Below are positions 46,400-59,176 of a stretch of DNA of 64,000 nt, piece by piece. The stretch is from Circinella umbellata. Taxonomy: Eukaryota > Mucoromycota > Mucoromycetes > Mucorales > Lichtheimiaceae. The stretch's first letter is position 1. Each line of letters begins with the position of its first letter. The position numbers and the translations under genes were made by a program. The DNA is taken from positions 372,001 to 436,000 of the forward strand of contig JAIWNF010000012.1 in the NCBI GenBank assembly GCA_025093555.1. Direction: 5' to 3'. The notes beneath the pieces are model-generated. The model was not told where the DNA came from, did not search any database, and worked only from the letters and a program-made list of their open reading frames with translations.

Positions 46400-47158
46400 T
46401 GCACACTTAAAGCGAAAAAAAAAAAAAAAGAAAAAAAAAAGATATTTTTTTTTTCGCTCTCCCAATGCAACAAAATGCTTTTGTTCTGTGACCGCCGTGC
46501 GTTAGATGAAAATATTACATCCTTTTATCCCCAATTTTGACCCGAATTTTATAAAAATGTGGTCAATTATAATTATATATTAGATTTATTTATTCGAACT
46601 TTATGTCAGTTTGGAAATTAAATATTTTAATAATAAAAAGACCCACTCTAAAGAAAAACAAGCAGTTTTTATAAAAATGGGTTCCCCGAGAAAAAGCACA
46701 ACACTTTTGGTTATAATAGTTATTTTGGTTATACCTATTTTCTTTTTCTTTTTGCAAATTTAATCGTAATTTCCCATTATCATTAAAATAAAAATGAAAT
46801 ATCAAGCTACCATTGTTATGCTAACTGAATGAAGTGTGTACTACCATAATTATAGATTTAGTTTTTTTGTGATATTTTCAATTCAATTGAGGACTTATAT
46901 ATATTTATAAAATGACAAATCTTTTCTTTTATAATTTTAAGTATTAGCTTAGTACAATTAAATATTATTAAGAATGAAATACTTAATTATATAGCAAATT
47001 GTACGACTTATTAAAGAAAAAAAGAATAATTGTTATTTAGTTGGCATGATGTGTGATGAACCGATGAACCTTTGGTAATTTCCATTTTTGGAAAGTCCGA
47101 TTCTCGTGCAAGAGAAGCGGCTGCTTGCAACTAACGATTCTCCCTCTTTTCGTTTACA
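46400..47158. other. divergent promoter of RRM-PUF gene and uL23 gene
   Basis: 759 bases between divergent start codons. A/T homopolymers near the PUF start (46418-46452); otherwise AT-rich with no frame of note. The 40 bases before the uL23 ATG are pyrimidine-rich (CGATTCTCCCTCTTTTCG), usual for ribosomal protein genes. Confidence 0.5.
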
Positions 47159-48106
47159 ATGGCCCCCAAAGCTTGTAAGTAGGATGAAAAAAAAATCAGT
47201 AACAGTAAAATGAGAGGATTCATAGATTCGACGTCGACACAATGAAAACGGATGGATTAGAAAAACGGATGGATTAGAAAAAAAAAGGAGAGAGAGAAAA
47301 ATTGGATGGATGGATAGATTTAACGTGTGGATATTATATACGAAACAACAAACCTCACCCATGAGCTCTCAATTTTAAACATTTGAATCCTCTCATTTAA
47401 ATAAATAGTAATAATCATAATAGTAACGTTGAATTTAATTTTTTCTTTTTGCTTTTTTCTTTACAATTAATATAGCACCCAAGTCTAAGGCTGCTGCTGC
47501 CAAGAAGGCCGCTTTGAAGGGCGTCCATGGCAAGTCTGTCCGCAAGGTTCGCACCTCTGCTCACTTCCACTTGCCCAAGACTTTGCGTTTGTCCCGTAAG
47601 CCCAAGTATGCTCGCAAGTCCGTTCCTCACTTGCCTCGCATGGATCAATACCGTGTTGTTCGCAACCCCTTGAACACCGAAACCGCCATGAAGAAGATTG
47701 AAGAACACAACACTTTGACCTTCATCGTCGATGTCAAGGCTAACAAGCACCAAATCAAGGATGCTGTCAAGCGTCTTTATGATGTTGAAGCTCTTAAGGT
47801 CAACACTTTGATCAGGTAAATAAAATGAACTCTTTTTGTTTTTATGACATGGTTAAGAATTGTAATGTATATTTTTGAAAAAAAAAGCTTTAATAACTAA
47901 TTGATTTTCTTTTAATTTGTGTAAATTTAGACCCGATGGTAAGAAGAAGGCTTACGTTCGTTTGACCGCTGATGTCGATGCTTTGGATGTTGCCAACAAG
48001 GTAAAAAGAATACTGTTTATATATGTATACAAATTGAATAATTCATGATATAAAATTATTCGTATAACTAATCAATGTTTTATACTTTTAGATTGGTCTT
48101 ATCTAA
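47159..48106 (+). CDS. RPL25: 60S ribosomal protein uL23 (L25/L23a)
   Basis: Four exons: 47159-47174, 47476-47815, 47931-48000, 48092-48106; 146 residues. The first exon is only 16 bases (MAPKA plus one base) before a 301-base intron, the common layout of ribosomal protein genes; the last exon codes only IGLI and the stop. The Lys/Ala-rich N-terminal extension ([20 protein letters not shown]) is the eukaryotic nuclear-import tail, followed by [69 protein letters not shown] and a C-terminal LDVANKIGLI that is invariant in the family. It binds 25S rRNA domain III at the exit tunnel and docks SRP and chaperones. Codons are strongly biased to C/G-ending forms, unlike most neighbours, as expected for very high expression. 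Confidence 0.97.
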
Positions 48107-49159
48107 ACGAGGTTCCTTTTAAACAGTATTTTTTTATTATTTAATAAATGCTTGTTGAAACAACAAAAAAAAAAAAAGAATATGAAATGTCTTTGTACAA
48201 AAAAAATTGTGTTATTCAAAATGTGATTTATTATTAGTGCTGAAAATACTATCATGTATTCATAGCAACAATTCAACGGTCTGGGAGGTTTAATGTGATT
48301 TGGAATTATAGACGAATGATATTACGAATAATGTTTATTTCTGAGAAAGTTATTAAAGGAAGTGTGTATTAGAATTGAACATGGATAATTGAATTGGAAT
48401 AGTGTTTCAGGGTAGAGCAAATCCCTATTCATGTATAAAATGATCATAGTAGAGCAAGGTCTTCTATGACCTTTGTTTCCAAAATATATCTTTTGCTGCT
48501 GAGTAGTTTCTTTTGTGTACTTACCACCAGGCCATTAGCTAATCACTGCCTTCACATAACATTAGCCACCCGATATTTCTCCATAAACTACCGCTCAAAT
48601 TTAATTATATCTTTGAGCCATCCCTTGAGTTGGAAGAAGGTGATTAATTGCGCCACTCAAAAAGCTGTAATTTTTCAATTCTTCCAGAAAATATAAATTT
48701 AGAACATGAATTTCTAAGGATCCCCGAAACGTTTGTGATACATATTTCATTACAGAAAAAAAAAAGTTGCTGAGCCATTTATGCTTCTAGTTTATGACAT
48801 GTATAAATACAGATATATGTGTCTTTGCATCCACAATTAAAGAGGGAGTTTTATATAAGATACTCGAAATTGCAATGATAATAATACTTTGTGCTCTTAA
48901 TGTCTGAATTCTTTTTTTAAGCACAACATATGGAAGTGTAAAATAAGTCACTACGTATTAGCGTCGTATCACCTAGTGGGTTTGTAATTAAAGTTATACT
49001 TCATGCTTTATAGCTTTTGCTGAGCCTCCCTGATACTTAGTACCTTATTACACACATCTTTTTATATGTTATTATAATTATTTTTTCTTTTTGATCTGCT
49101 TCCTTCCCTTTTAAAATTCTTTTTGTCTTCATTAGTTGTTTGTATACCCTTTTAGAACA
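48107..49159. other. intergenic between uL23 and kelch gene
   Basis: 1.05 kb between two + strand genes. No gene is seen; the 76-codon frame at 48466-48696 has no motif. It holds the uL23 3' end and the kelch-gene promoter. Confidence 0.5.
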
Positions 49160-51827
49160 ATGATTTTAATATGGATATTATTATTTCTGTTTGGATTAAT
49201 AAATGCTGTTCAGGGAATTTGGCCCAGTCCTCGAACTTATACAGGTAATTTTCTATTTAATACGAGTTTTTGCGAATGTCATTATTATTCGAAACTTACA
49301 TTTATAGTAATTGCGTTTATACAAAATTTTTAGAATGTGTATACATATGGCGAGAAGCAAAAATTTATTGTCTAGGTGGAGATATCGAACCATGTGTCGC
49401 CAACAAGACATCCAACCGTAATAAAGATGATAATAGTGATGGTGCTAGTGATCATGATCTACAGAGCTCTTGCAGAAATAGTACAGAATCGTTCTATTCT
49501 CTTCATATAAATCATGACTTAGACTTAAGTCTTTTGCAAGATTCATGGGAAATAATAAATAATAATATGATTCCCCGCAAACATTTCACAATGTCAGCCT
49601 TGACTGGGGGCACTCTAAATTCTATTGTAAGTTTTTGTGATAATATATATACACAAAAAGAAAAAAAAAACATTAAATGACTTCTTTTTATTTTTTGATT
49701 TGAACCAAAAAATGTGGATAATTACAATGTAGGTTATAAGTGGAGGCTATATTGGAAAAAAAAGTATAAAAGAAGAGTATATTACAGGAATTTACGATAT
49801 TAGTCGTGGCTTTTGGACAATACAGGATAAAGCTACTGATAATAAAGGTGATCGTCCACTTGTGTAAGCGAATAGTTATATACTTAGTCTGTTATATTAA
49901 AGAGCAAATTAATGACAGTAACATCGATTATAAATAAAATAATGTAATTAGATATGGTCACTCTGCGACTGTTAGCAGCGACGAAACGATGATTTATACT
50001 AGCGGTGGACTCGTTAATGGGTACGAATAGACTGATATTTTAAATGAATAAGCTGATACTAATTATACATACTTTGTATTTTTGCTAAATAAATAGAGGC
50101 AGGGATTTTGAAACCAATATCTCAGCGTTGCCACGATCATTGTTTCCAGTTCATTTTTTGAATATATTTGATGCTAAGGTATGTATTTATTATATATATA
50201 AATGTCAATGCTTTTAAATCTCAAACTACGTTACATGTATCATGGTAAATATAATGTATTATATAATGTATTTATATATATATGACGATAATTGTAATAA
50301 TAGGAAAGAGTTTGGAGATTTGATCCAGAAGCATATGATGTCAGACAGTTTCATAAAGCGGTTCTTGGAAATGATGATATAATATACTATATTGGTGGAT
50401 ACGCTTCTTCATATGATCGTGAAGAATATAGTGGGATGTATAATTTGTACGGTTTATCAATGCATATAATGACCACATATGATACAAAAGTAGGTAAATG
50501 GTCTGTTACAACTATAGATGGCAACGTTTACCTCCCTCAAAGAATTCATCATTCGGCGACTTTATGTAAGAAAAAAAATGAACATATTATGTATTATTCT
50601 CAAAGTTTAGAGAGAAAAATTGTTGCTTTTCTTTTTTGTTTCTTTGCTGTTGCTGTAGTAACTTAACATTTTTTTTTCGATACATTATAATTATAATTAT
50701 ATACATATATATACATATATATATAGTACCAAGTAAAAATCAAATATTAGTCTTTGGAGGCATGGATACATGTAAGTACATCCAAATAATTATATTGGTG
50801 TACTTATAATAGCTGCTATGAGGTATTATACAAGTATTAATATGTATCTCAACTCGATACAAAACTATTCTTCTTGTTTTTATTATGCTACACACTTGTA
50901 TTTTTAACAGATACTGGAGAAGCACTTAAAGAAGACAATCTTTGGATATTTGACATAAACTCTATGAAATGGGAGATACAAGATCTCAATCAAGAAAATC
51001 CAAACAATAGCAACTCGGCAATAACGGAAGGGCACTATGGTCATGCTGGTAATATTCGATTTATTTACTGATAGAAGTGTACTCTGCCTTGCTAACTCTA
51101 TGTTTTTATATATGATATGCATATTATTTTATTAAAATGCCAACAATTATTTATCATTATTAAAATATATGCATACTTTAAACAGCAATTATTGCAGAAC
51201 CTTATCTATTCATTATGTTTGGATTCGATCACAATAACAAAGTTACAAACAATACATGGGTTATTGATACGAGATCATGGAAATGGGTTACATCTATTGG
51301 TAAGGTGGAACCAGCGCCACCAAATAGAGGAAAAGATGACAAAGGTGATGACGATGAAGAAGATTATACACCTCCTACAGGATGGTCAGACAATTCTTCT
51401 GACGTAGTAATTGGCGCCATTATAGGATCTTTGACAGGGACTGCGGTAATGTATTACTCACATCAAGTGGTTTTGGGAATTGTTGCTATATTCAATGAAA
51501 ATATTCATTAAGAAATCTATAGACTTTTTTTTTTGTCTTTATTACTAAAAATATCTTTACACGATTATGTAGATTCTTATTGCTATTATAGGAGTGGGAG
51601 TTCATTTTAAGAAGAAAAAAAGAAAACAGCTAAATTCCACTACTCTGCCAACGGAAGCTGAGGAGTCGACAGCTACTTTAAATAATGATAGAGATAGTCT
51701 GGATAATGTTAATAATGATAGTGATTCAATTACATCAGTAGCCGATTCCCTGCCTCCCTACAGATTACATGACGGTGGTCACCAATTACCCGGAATAGAT
51801 GCTATTGACAATACTACTTCACGTTAG
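49160..51827 (+). CDS. kelch/galactose-oxidase-type beta-propeller, single-pass membrane protein
   Basis: Ten exons: 49160-49244, 49334-49626, 49733-49863, 49952-50020, 50097-50178, 50304-50565, 50727-50771, 50911-51048, 51186-51445, 51573-51827; 539 residues, all phases closing. The signal peptide (MILIWILLFLFGLINAVQG) is followed by kelch-like blades: CVYIWREAKIYCLGGD, HFTMSALTGGTLNSIVISGGY, YGHSATVSSDETMIYTSGG, FHKAVLGNDDIIYYIGGY, PQRIHHSATLLPSKNQILVFGGMD, EGHYGHAAIIAEPYLFIMFGFD with NTWVIDTRSWKWV. An acidic linker leads to one transmembrane helix (VVIGAIIGSLTGTAILIAIIGVGV) with a basic KKKKRK stop-transfer. The cytosolic tail has an LPPY motif (an LPxY-type site for Rsp5-like ubiquitin ligases). 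Such proteins are common in Mucoromycota, function unknown. The start is the first ATG giving the signal peptide. Confidence 0.88.
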
Positions 51828-52946
51828 GAGTCGTCAATATATAGAGATATTCGCAATTACTTTATAGTTAAAGTTATTATTTTTATTATTATATTATTAT
51901 TATTATTATTTATAGTTATTAGACTAATTACTTACCGTACACACATAATATAGAATGCATAGTTTTTGTTTTTCTCTGTAGTTTAGAAAGGAATATACTT
52001 TCACTTTTCATAAAATGCCAATACGTAGTAGAATGCCGTGTATATATCAATATATCAATATAGATGTTTAGAATATAATAATAAAAGCCACTATCATCTT
52101 CGTTGACTGGATAAAATATAAATCCTTTTTCTTTTAATTTATGTTTCGTCAAGAAGTTGATGCTACTTACTGGACTCTTTTTTTATAATCGCGAAAAGTT
52201 TAAAAAACATAAGGCTAGAGATACTCCTTTTTTTTTCTGACATGCAGTGATTTTTTTGATTGAAAATATTCGTAAATGAATAGTTATCAAGAAGCCTACT
52301 TGTCTAAATTATAGAAGAGTTTGTAAAGACTGACCTATTCTATAACCCATTCAAGCACCGCGTCTTTCATAATCATGGTATCAGCATCATGTCGTAGTAA
52401 GTGTGGATTCTTCACTTTACTTTTAAATAACTTTTCTAGTGCTTAAATTAACTTTTGTATGCAAATAGCAATAGCAGAACCTTCTTTTTTATTCGTGTAT
52501 TCCTTACAGTTACCATCGATCTCACCCTTTTAATTTATTATTATTAATTATATAATTATTTATTCTTGTTTAATGAAAAAAAAGTATGTACCAATCTTAC
52601 ATCAAAACCATCCTTCTTATAAAATTTTTAAAGATTTATATTTGTGCTTTTCTGCTTGATAAGTTGTTGGCGACAAAAAAAAATATGGAACATGAGAAAG
52701 AAATGACTCACAAGAAAGGCAGCCAATTTTATATGGCTCATCTAAACATCTGAACAGCTGATTGTCTCACAACCAAAAAGTTGTCTATGTGTTGATAAAG
52801 GTTGTTGATAATTGATTATTGAGAAATTTTAATTTATCAGTTTTTTTTTTAAAAAACACATTATAAATGAAGGTTTTTCACAAATTTTTTAAAAAAAAAG
52901 TTGTTTCTCTTCTGTCCTGCTCTTCTCAGCACTCTACTATTTAATT
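51828..52946. other. intergenic, no gene seen
   Basis: AT-rich, with (ATT)n at 51880-51910. The 74-codon minus frame at 51928-52152 has no recognised motif. It likely carries the kelch-gene polyadenylation region. Confidence 0.45.
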
Positions 52947-53224
52947 ATGGATATTCGACGGTATTTCTGTTTGCCGGGTGTATCTCTCGAAAGGGCCGAA
53001 AGAGTAAGCATTCTGAATGACTATCCAAGTTACGAATCATATTTTTTGGTGTATAGATTTATTTACACTAGTCTTTTTATCTTTTGTAGGATTTAGAGCT
53101 TGCGTATAATGAATATACGGAAGCTTTGAGATATGCCTACCGTCACCACGATGAAGTGGCTGAAAGTTCAGCAGGTCGCATCTTGTCCTATAACAATTCT
53201 GCTCATCTTCGCATGGATGTGTAA
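52947..53224 (+). CDS. small two-exon ORF, function unknown
   Basis: An ATG at 52947 starts a 57-base exon (to 53003) with a good donor (AGA|GTAAGC). It joins, after an 86-base intron ending TTTTGTAG, an exon at 53090-53224; 63 residues. The product (MDIRRYFCLPGVSLERAERD, then LELAYNEYTEALRYAYRHHD) is a helical, charged peptide without membrane segment or catalytic motif. It is followed at once by a LINE 3' relic, so it may be a truncated gene whose 3' part was replaced by the insertion. I do not recognise a family. The splice model rests only on consensus sites and frame. Confidence 0.4.
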
Positions 53225-53316
53225 AGTTGCTGACATAAAAGCTACCTCAGCATAAGTGTAGATACAAGTGGTATTTTGCACAGTCCTTCTGAAGGTGTGC
53301 AAAGTGCAAAAAGCGG

Positions 53317-53793
53317 GGGTCGACATACAACGCTGCCAACGCAAGAACAGTATATTATTAAATCAATGCCGTCCGGGCCTGAGAATTGACCCAATTCTAT
53401 GGCTACCAATGACACCTACAGAACGTAATCTATGTATCTACTACCCCTGGGTTGGATTACTAATCATCAGCAGCAACTATGTCCTAATTGTCACCGAACA
53501 ACTCTGCTACTATCCAAGCAACACTTACTTTCTTGCCATCGGGTCCATGCATTTTTATCAATACCCAACAACATCAGCGACCCTATTTCTTTTGTTCTCA
53601 ATCGACTCCCATACTCACCTCCAACATCACACCAAAAACGTGTCTATTGGAAAATCATCTGGTCGAAACTCTGCTTCGTTCTTCACCAACTACACCGTAC
53701 TAGCCGTTCTGGTTATTATACCACCCCTTCACCACCAATAAATCAATTTGGACATATGTTACTACAGTGTTCGAACCACCACCTAAACGTATA
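53317..53793 (+). pseudogene. non-LTR retrotransposon (LINE), 3' end of reverse-transcriptase ORF
   Basis: Two overlapping frames together give the C-terminal part of a LINE ORF2. In frame 53268 onward: QCRPGLRIDPILWLPMTPTERN. Then a frame change to 53432 onward: LGWITNHQQQLCPNCHRTT, LSCHRVHAFLSIPNNISDPIS, KRVYWKIIWSKLC. The C-x2-C...H-x4-C-type cluster after the polymerase is the terminal zinc knuckle, and the RPGL.(V/I)DPILWLPMT block matches what I remember of Mucorales LINEs (from memory, not searched). A short A-run (53790-53799) ends the block, consistent with a 3' poly(A) tail. It is 5'-truncated and frame-shifted, hence dead. Confidence 0.65.
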
Positions 53794-53799
53794 AAAAAA

Positions 53800-55006
53800 A
53801 TAGTGTCGGCACTTATTTTGCCATGTTCCACTTCTCCATCTTTCTTGTTTTCTTTTCTCTTCTTGTGACATTTTCCTTCACTACTTTCTCTTTTAACTTG
53901 GTCGACCCCTACTTCATCCCCTTCATTGATATCTATGTACTATCGCTTTCAATACGCCTTTTTCCTGCTGCCCCGCAGGTTTTTCAGTAACCCTCTTCGT
54001 GAGCTGACGAGAGCAAGAAGCTGAGTCACAAATATATTATAATAGTAGTGATATTTCATTAGGTCTGTTGAGATGTGCTATTTTTCTCAATAGAATATGT
54101 ACTATAAATAACATAATTATTTATCTTTAATATTGACGAGAGAATTAGAACTTGATTGATCTAAATATCTTTGAATTGAATGAGTGATATGTCTATAGTC
54201 ATACAATAACTAATATCGAAAATGGATACTAGTTAATATAATATAAAAGAAAGAGGATATGCTGTTACACTGGGGGTGGGTGGTTATGTCTTTTTTATTT
54301 ACCTATTTTAAGAAATATGGTATAACATGATTTATATTGTTTGAGGGAGTCGGCATAATGGCCTTTAGAATCATTTGAGCTATTTTACCTCAGAGCTATC
54401 CGGTATGACACCATGATTATAGGGTACTATTGCTTAGAAGAGTAATAGGTAGAAATATTTGAGCATTGCATGAATTAAACATGCGTCGATTGTACTGGTT
54501 CTTGTAAATACATAGCATTTATATTTTCGTAAAAGATTTTCAGAAAAGAAAGGTAAAGATATTATAGCTTGCATATATAACTCTGTTACTCTTAGAAAGA
54601 GTAAAATGTAGCCAGCTAACAATAAAAGTGTATCAACAGCATTGAAAATATAAAAGAAAAGAAAAACACTATTCATAATAAACTTATGATCTCAAATTCA
54701 AAGTAAAAGATGAAGAAAATGGCTGTCATGTGTTTAAAGTGCCATAACCACTTGAAAATATAACAAAATAGGTAGCTTCAATATTCTTTTAAAAACGTTC
54801 ATAGATAATATATCGAGTTGTCACGTATATAAAAACACATCTCCAGTAAATACTTCATCCCTCACTTAAAGCTGCACAAAATACATCCATTATGCAAAAA
54901 AACAAAACAAATTAAATATATTCAAGGAACAAATGTCCATATTAAACAATAGTTTTATTATGATTAATCATAAAAAAAATTAAAGTTTCGAAAAGTTAAT
55001 TAAAAC
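53800..55006. other. intergenic, no gene seen
   Basis: Non-coding. Its right part is the 3' region of the eS12 gene. No repeat or RNA structure is recognised. Confidence 0.5.
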
Positions 55007-55650
55007 TTAACGGGTCTTGAAGTCTATAATGAAAAAAAAAGCATATAATGTCAATAATCAACAATAAAAGTCAAAAAACACACATTCAAATAACTAATAA
55101 AAAAAAACTTACAGTCCAAAAGAACGTTCATGGCTTCGGATTCTTCTCCGAAGTCAGTGACAGCGACACAAGAGCAGGCAACAACCTTACGGGCGTTACC
55201 ATCACGGTCGATCTTACATTGACCAGCCCATTCACCAAGCTTCTTGGGGTCAGAGACCTTGATCAAGTTGATGTTGTGTTCAGCGCAAAGAGCTTCAACA
55301 AGCTTGACGTATTCACCTTCAGTGCAGGATTCGTTCAAGACAGCCAAATGAGCTTGACGTCTAATAATATTTAAATTTTAAAATTTTTAAATTAAATGTA
55401 AGTAAAAATTACATTATCCATATGAACACCGCGTGTTATCTTTCATCCCCCTTTTATTTGTTGTCAATTAGTATTTTTACCTGTCCAAAGCCTTAACGGC
55501 TTGCTTCAAACCACGGGCAAGACCATCGTGAACCAAAGCACGACGCAAGACTTCTTGGAGAGCTTCTTCAACGGACATTTGTCCTTGGGTAGTCTCAGCA
55601 GCGACTTCAACCTCTTGAGTCTCCATTACGATATCTTCCTCGGTTGACAT
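55007..55650 (-). CDS. RPS12: 40S ribosomal protein eS12
   Basis: Three exons: 55650-55481, 55360-55113, 55023-55007; 144 residues. Conserved blocks of the family: [101 protein letters not shown], and the C-terminal YFKTR. The N-terminal ~25 residues are acidic ([16 protein letters not shown]), also usual. The fold is L7Ae-like; the protein sits in the beak of the 40S subunit. Both introns split codons (Arg and Tyr), and the 17-base last exon is supported by the conserved ending. Codon bias is again toward C/G-ending forms. Confidence 0.96.
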
Positions 55651-57306
55651 GCTATAATAAATATATATTCCACATTATTTAATACATCAATATTTAATTC
55701 ATCAAATCCAAATCGAATCCATCCATCCATGTATCCATCCATCGACTGAATGTATATTATCGTTTCTATGGCTATCATGTAGATACATACACTGATGAGT
55801 TACTTTTTTATTAATAAAAAGAGAGGGAACCTTTGAATCCACTGGCAAGAGTCTAGTATACAGTTTCGCGAAACTAATTTAATCTCCGCTCATAATCTCT
55901 TTTGGATTTTTGGTTTTTGATAGACTAGGTTTTAGTTACAGCTTTTTACCTTCATGGATCCCTCTTTATTTTTCTTAGCCTATTAATCCATAGGATATTT
56001 TTTTTTGCAAGTTTTTGTAATCTATTTAAATTTATATTTGAGGCTATATTGGCATATCAACGGTTGTCTAACTATTCAACCATTGGACAGTAGTGTGTAT
56101 ATGTTTATCAATTTCAGCAAATTTTCTCGGTTTTGACCTTTATTCTAGGATTTATATACTTGTCGAGCTCTCAGCTCAAAAACAACACGCTTTTACGTTT
56201 GGCAGTGACATTTCAGCACATCTTTTGATACATATCATTGTAGTCATACAAAAATAAAATAGCTGTATCGTACATATGTTCAAAGAAAATTAAAAAAACA
56301 GACCGGTAGTTTCACAAAAGGATGCCAACAGTCATATATAGTTTATAAGGTTTGATTAATGCTACCTAGACTAAGTACAGTCTTTCTCGAATATCTCAAT
56401 AATATCAAAATATATTTTATTGAAGATGAAAAAAATAGTATTTTACAACGTCTTGGGATCATTGTATTGCGTAATTATGCAGTCAGACAGTGCTGCTTTG
56501 AAGTTGTCGATTAATACTTAGTTTTTACGTCACATGATATCACACTTCCTTAATAAAACTACAACTAAAACAAAAACCTGACTATGATATAGTGATATTG
56601 ATCCAGCAGCTGTATTAACATTAATATTAATAATGAAGCTTGTATCAAACAAGTAATATCTTTTGAATAGATTAGATCTTTATAAATTACCATATTGGTA
56701 ATTAGAATAAATTTAATGAGTTGCTATTATCAATGTTGCTAATGTTAGTAGTTAAGTAGGAAGAAATAGACAAGAATACAGACGACAATCGAGGATAGTA
56801 AGTAATTGATAAAAAAAAATTGATATGAAAAAGAAAACAGTTTATTATAAGAACAATGCATAAAAAAAAACACGTGTACATTTTACATAGTAACAAGATG
56901 AAAATAAAACCTACAGAGAACAAATTAAACAAACGTGAAACCACCTGGCTATTTTGAGATCTTTGCCTTTTTAAACTGGGGAAAAAAAAAGCAACTACTT
57001 ATCTTTCTACTATAATCGGACCCCAATAGAAAATGTGAATTAACAAAAGTCACAAGCAATTTACCCAAACTTTGATGCCGATCGTTCTCGCTCTTTTTTT
57101 TTTTAGGTGCTCTTTTATTCTCTTTCTTTTTAATAACGCGAGTTTCTTTCATCGATCCGACAAAAAACATTTTATTTCATTTGATAATAATAAACTTGAA
57201 AGTAATAATTATGATTCTATTTATTTGTTAGCAATAACAATAAAAATAATATTCCCTTTCTACAAGTCAATTAACAATATTTATTTAATTTATTTTCTAT
57301 AAAGTA
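55651..57306. other. divergent intergenic region between eS12 and PP2C
   Basis: 1.66 kb. Next to eS12 is a (CATC)n stretch (55718-55745). On the minus strand, 57170-56949 contains a Lys-rich open frame of 73 codons (starting MFFVGSMKETRVIKKKE) with a donor-like GGGTAAATT and a good acceptor TTTTTCCCCAG inside it. It could be a very small gene or the leader of a divergent transcript, but splicing gives an immediate stop, so I do not call it. Confidence 0.35.
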
Positions 57307-59176
57307 ATGGGACAAACACTTTCAGAACCAATTACTGAAAAACATTCGAGCAAAGATAATGACAAAAGATTTGCATATGGTGCATCTGCCATGCAAGGCT
57401 GGCGATTGAGTATCCTTTTTTTTTAAAAAATAATAATGATAATAATGATAATAACAACATTCAGAAAGGCCACCAAAAAAAAAGAATAATAATATATATA
57501 ATATTACGTATTTAATGTATTCGTATATAAAGAAGGAAAATTCTTTATCTTTGGGAACCCCAATTTATTTATAGGAGTTCATTAATTTGAAGAAAAAAAA
57601 AAGACAATCAATCAATGAACCTTAACTACAAAAACATATTTTCTTTTGGTTTCTTTTTTATTTTTACTTTTTTTTATCATATGAAATTTTATAGCTATGG
57701 AAGATGCTCATACAACTTTGTTAAAACTCGAAGACACAGACGCGAGCTTTTTCGGAGTCTATGATGGTCATGGAGGTAAATTTTTATATAAACATTTATG
57801 CAAGAATGAAAAAATAAATAAATATTATATTAATTATTATATTAAACAGGTGCCACTATTGCTCAATACACGGGTCAAATTTTACACAAAAAAATCCGTG
57901 AAAGTTCTCATTTTGATAAAAATGAATTTAAAGAAGCATTAAAAGATGGTTTCATATCAATTGATAAAGATTTGAGTGAAGGTAAATAAATCTAATTATT
58001 TAATTCAAACAACTGGGGGGGGGGAATTTATGATACTAATCAATTATTACTATTATTAAATTTTAGATGGCAATTTTGCATATGACCCATCTGGATGTAC
58101 AGCAGTGACAGCACTTGTTACACCAGATAATAGAATTTTTGTGGTAAGTGTACATATGACATATTGATGAGCAAGTAGGGAAAAAAATATATTCATTAAA
58201 TATATAACTCATAATTTTAGGCAAATGCAGGAGATTCTCGATCTGTTATCAGTGTAAAAGGAAAAAGTAAAGCCCTGTCATTTGATCATAAGCCCGTTGA
58301 TCGAGCTGAATCGCAGCGTATTATTGCAGCAGGGGGTTTTGTCGAATTTGGACGTGTTAATGGTATATTAAATTTTAATTTTATTATAGAATATATTGTT
58401 TATATACTGACTGAACATATAATATTCTATTTTATAAAGGTAACCTTGCACTTTCTCGTGCAATTGGTGATTTTGAATTCAAGCAAAATCCTCAATTACC
58501 TCCTGAAGAACAAATCGTCACTTGTACGTTTTTTATGAATGTTTATGAATTTGGATTTATATATATATTTATATAAAAACTAATTTTAATTGTCTATAAT
58601 AGGTGATCCTGATATTATCGAGCATACAATGACAAAGGATGATGAATTCCTTATTTTGGCTTGTGATGGTAAGAACTTTTTATATGATGACTAGGATGAA
58701 AATACATTATTAATCTATATTCTACAATTCTATTCTTTTTAGGTATTTGGGATTGTATGACAAATCAACAAGCTGTAGATTTTGTAAGGGAAGCCATAGC
58801 AGCCAAGACACCCTTGGATGAAATTTGTGAAATGATGATGGATCATTGTTTGGCACCTGACAGTGAAGTAGGAGGCCTTGGTTGTGATAATATGACACTT
58901 GTTATTGTGGGTATATTGAATGGACAAACTGTAGATGAATGGTATACATCCATTGCAAATCGTGTAGCTTCAGAATCACCAAAGAAAGATGCTCTTGGAA
59001 ACGATCTCACATCTGATGAAGAATCTGAAACTACCCAAGAAAAAGAAGTGATCGAAAAAACACCAGTAAAAGAAGATAGTACTGCAACGCAGGAAGAAGC
59101 TTTTGAGAAGGTGGATACTACTGCTCCAGCTGCTGCCACCGCTGCTGTTGCAAAAAATGTAGCAGAAAATCCATAA
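57307..59176 (+). CDS. PP2C-type protein serine/threonine phosphatase (Ptc2/3-like)
   Basis: Eight exons: 57307-57409, 57695-57775, 57850-57981, 58067-58143, 58221-58362, 58440-58523, 58603-58668, 58743-59176; 372 residues. PP2C motifs appear in order: [30 protein letters not shown] (metal-binding Asp and Gly), [104 protein letters not shown]. It is Mg/Mn-dependent. The N-terminus MGQTLSEP is a good N-myristoylation site, as in Ptc2/PPM1A-type enzymes. After the domain comes an acidic Thr/Ala/Glu tail of about 80 residues. By family it should dephosphorylate MAPK or checkpoint kinases. Seven introns of 59-285 bp make it the second most intron-dense gene of the window. Confidence 0.95.

Noticed and set aside
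56949..57170. 73-codon Lys-rich minus-strand frame with internal splice-like sites
   Set aside because: Using the splice sites gives a stop at once and the unspliced frame has no recognisable domain; the evidence is too weak for a gene call.
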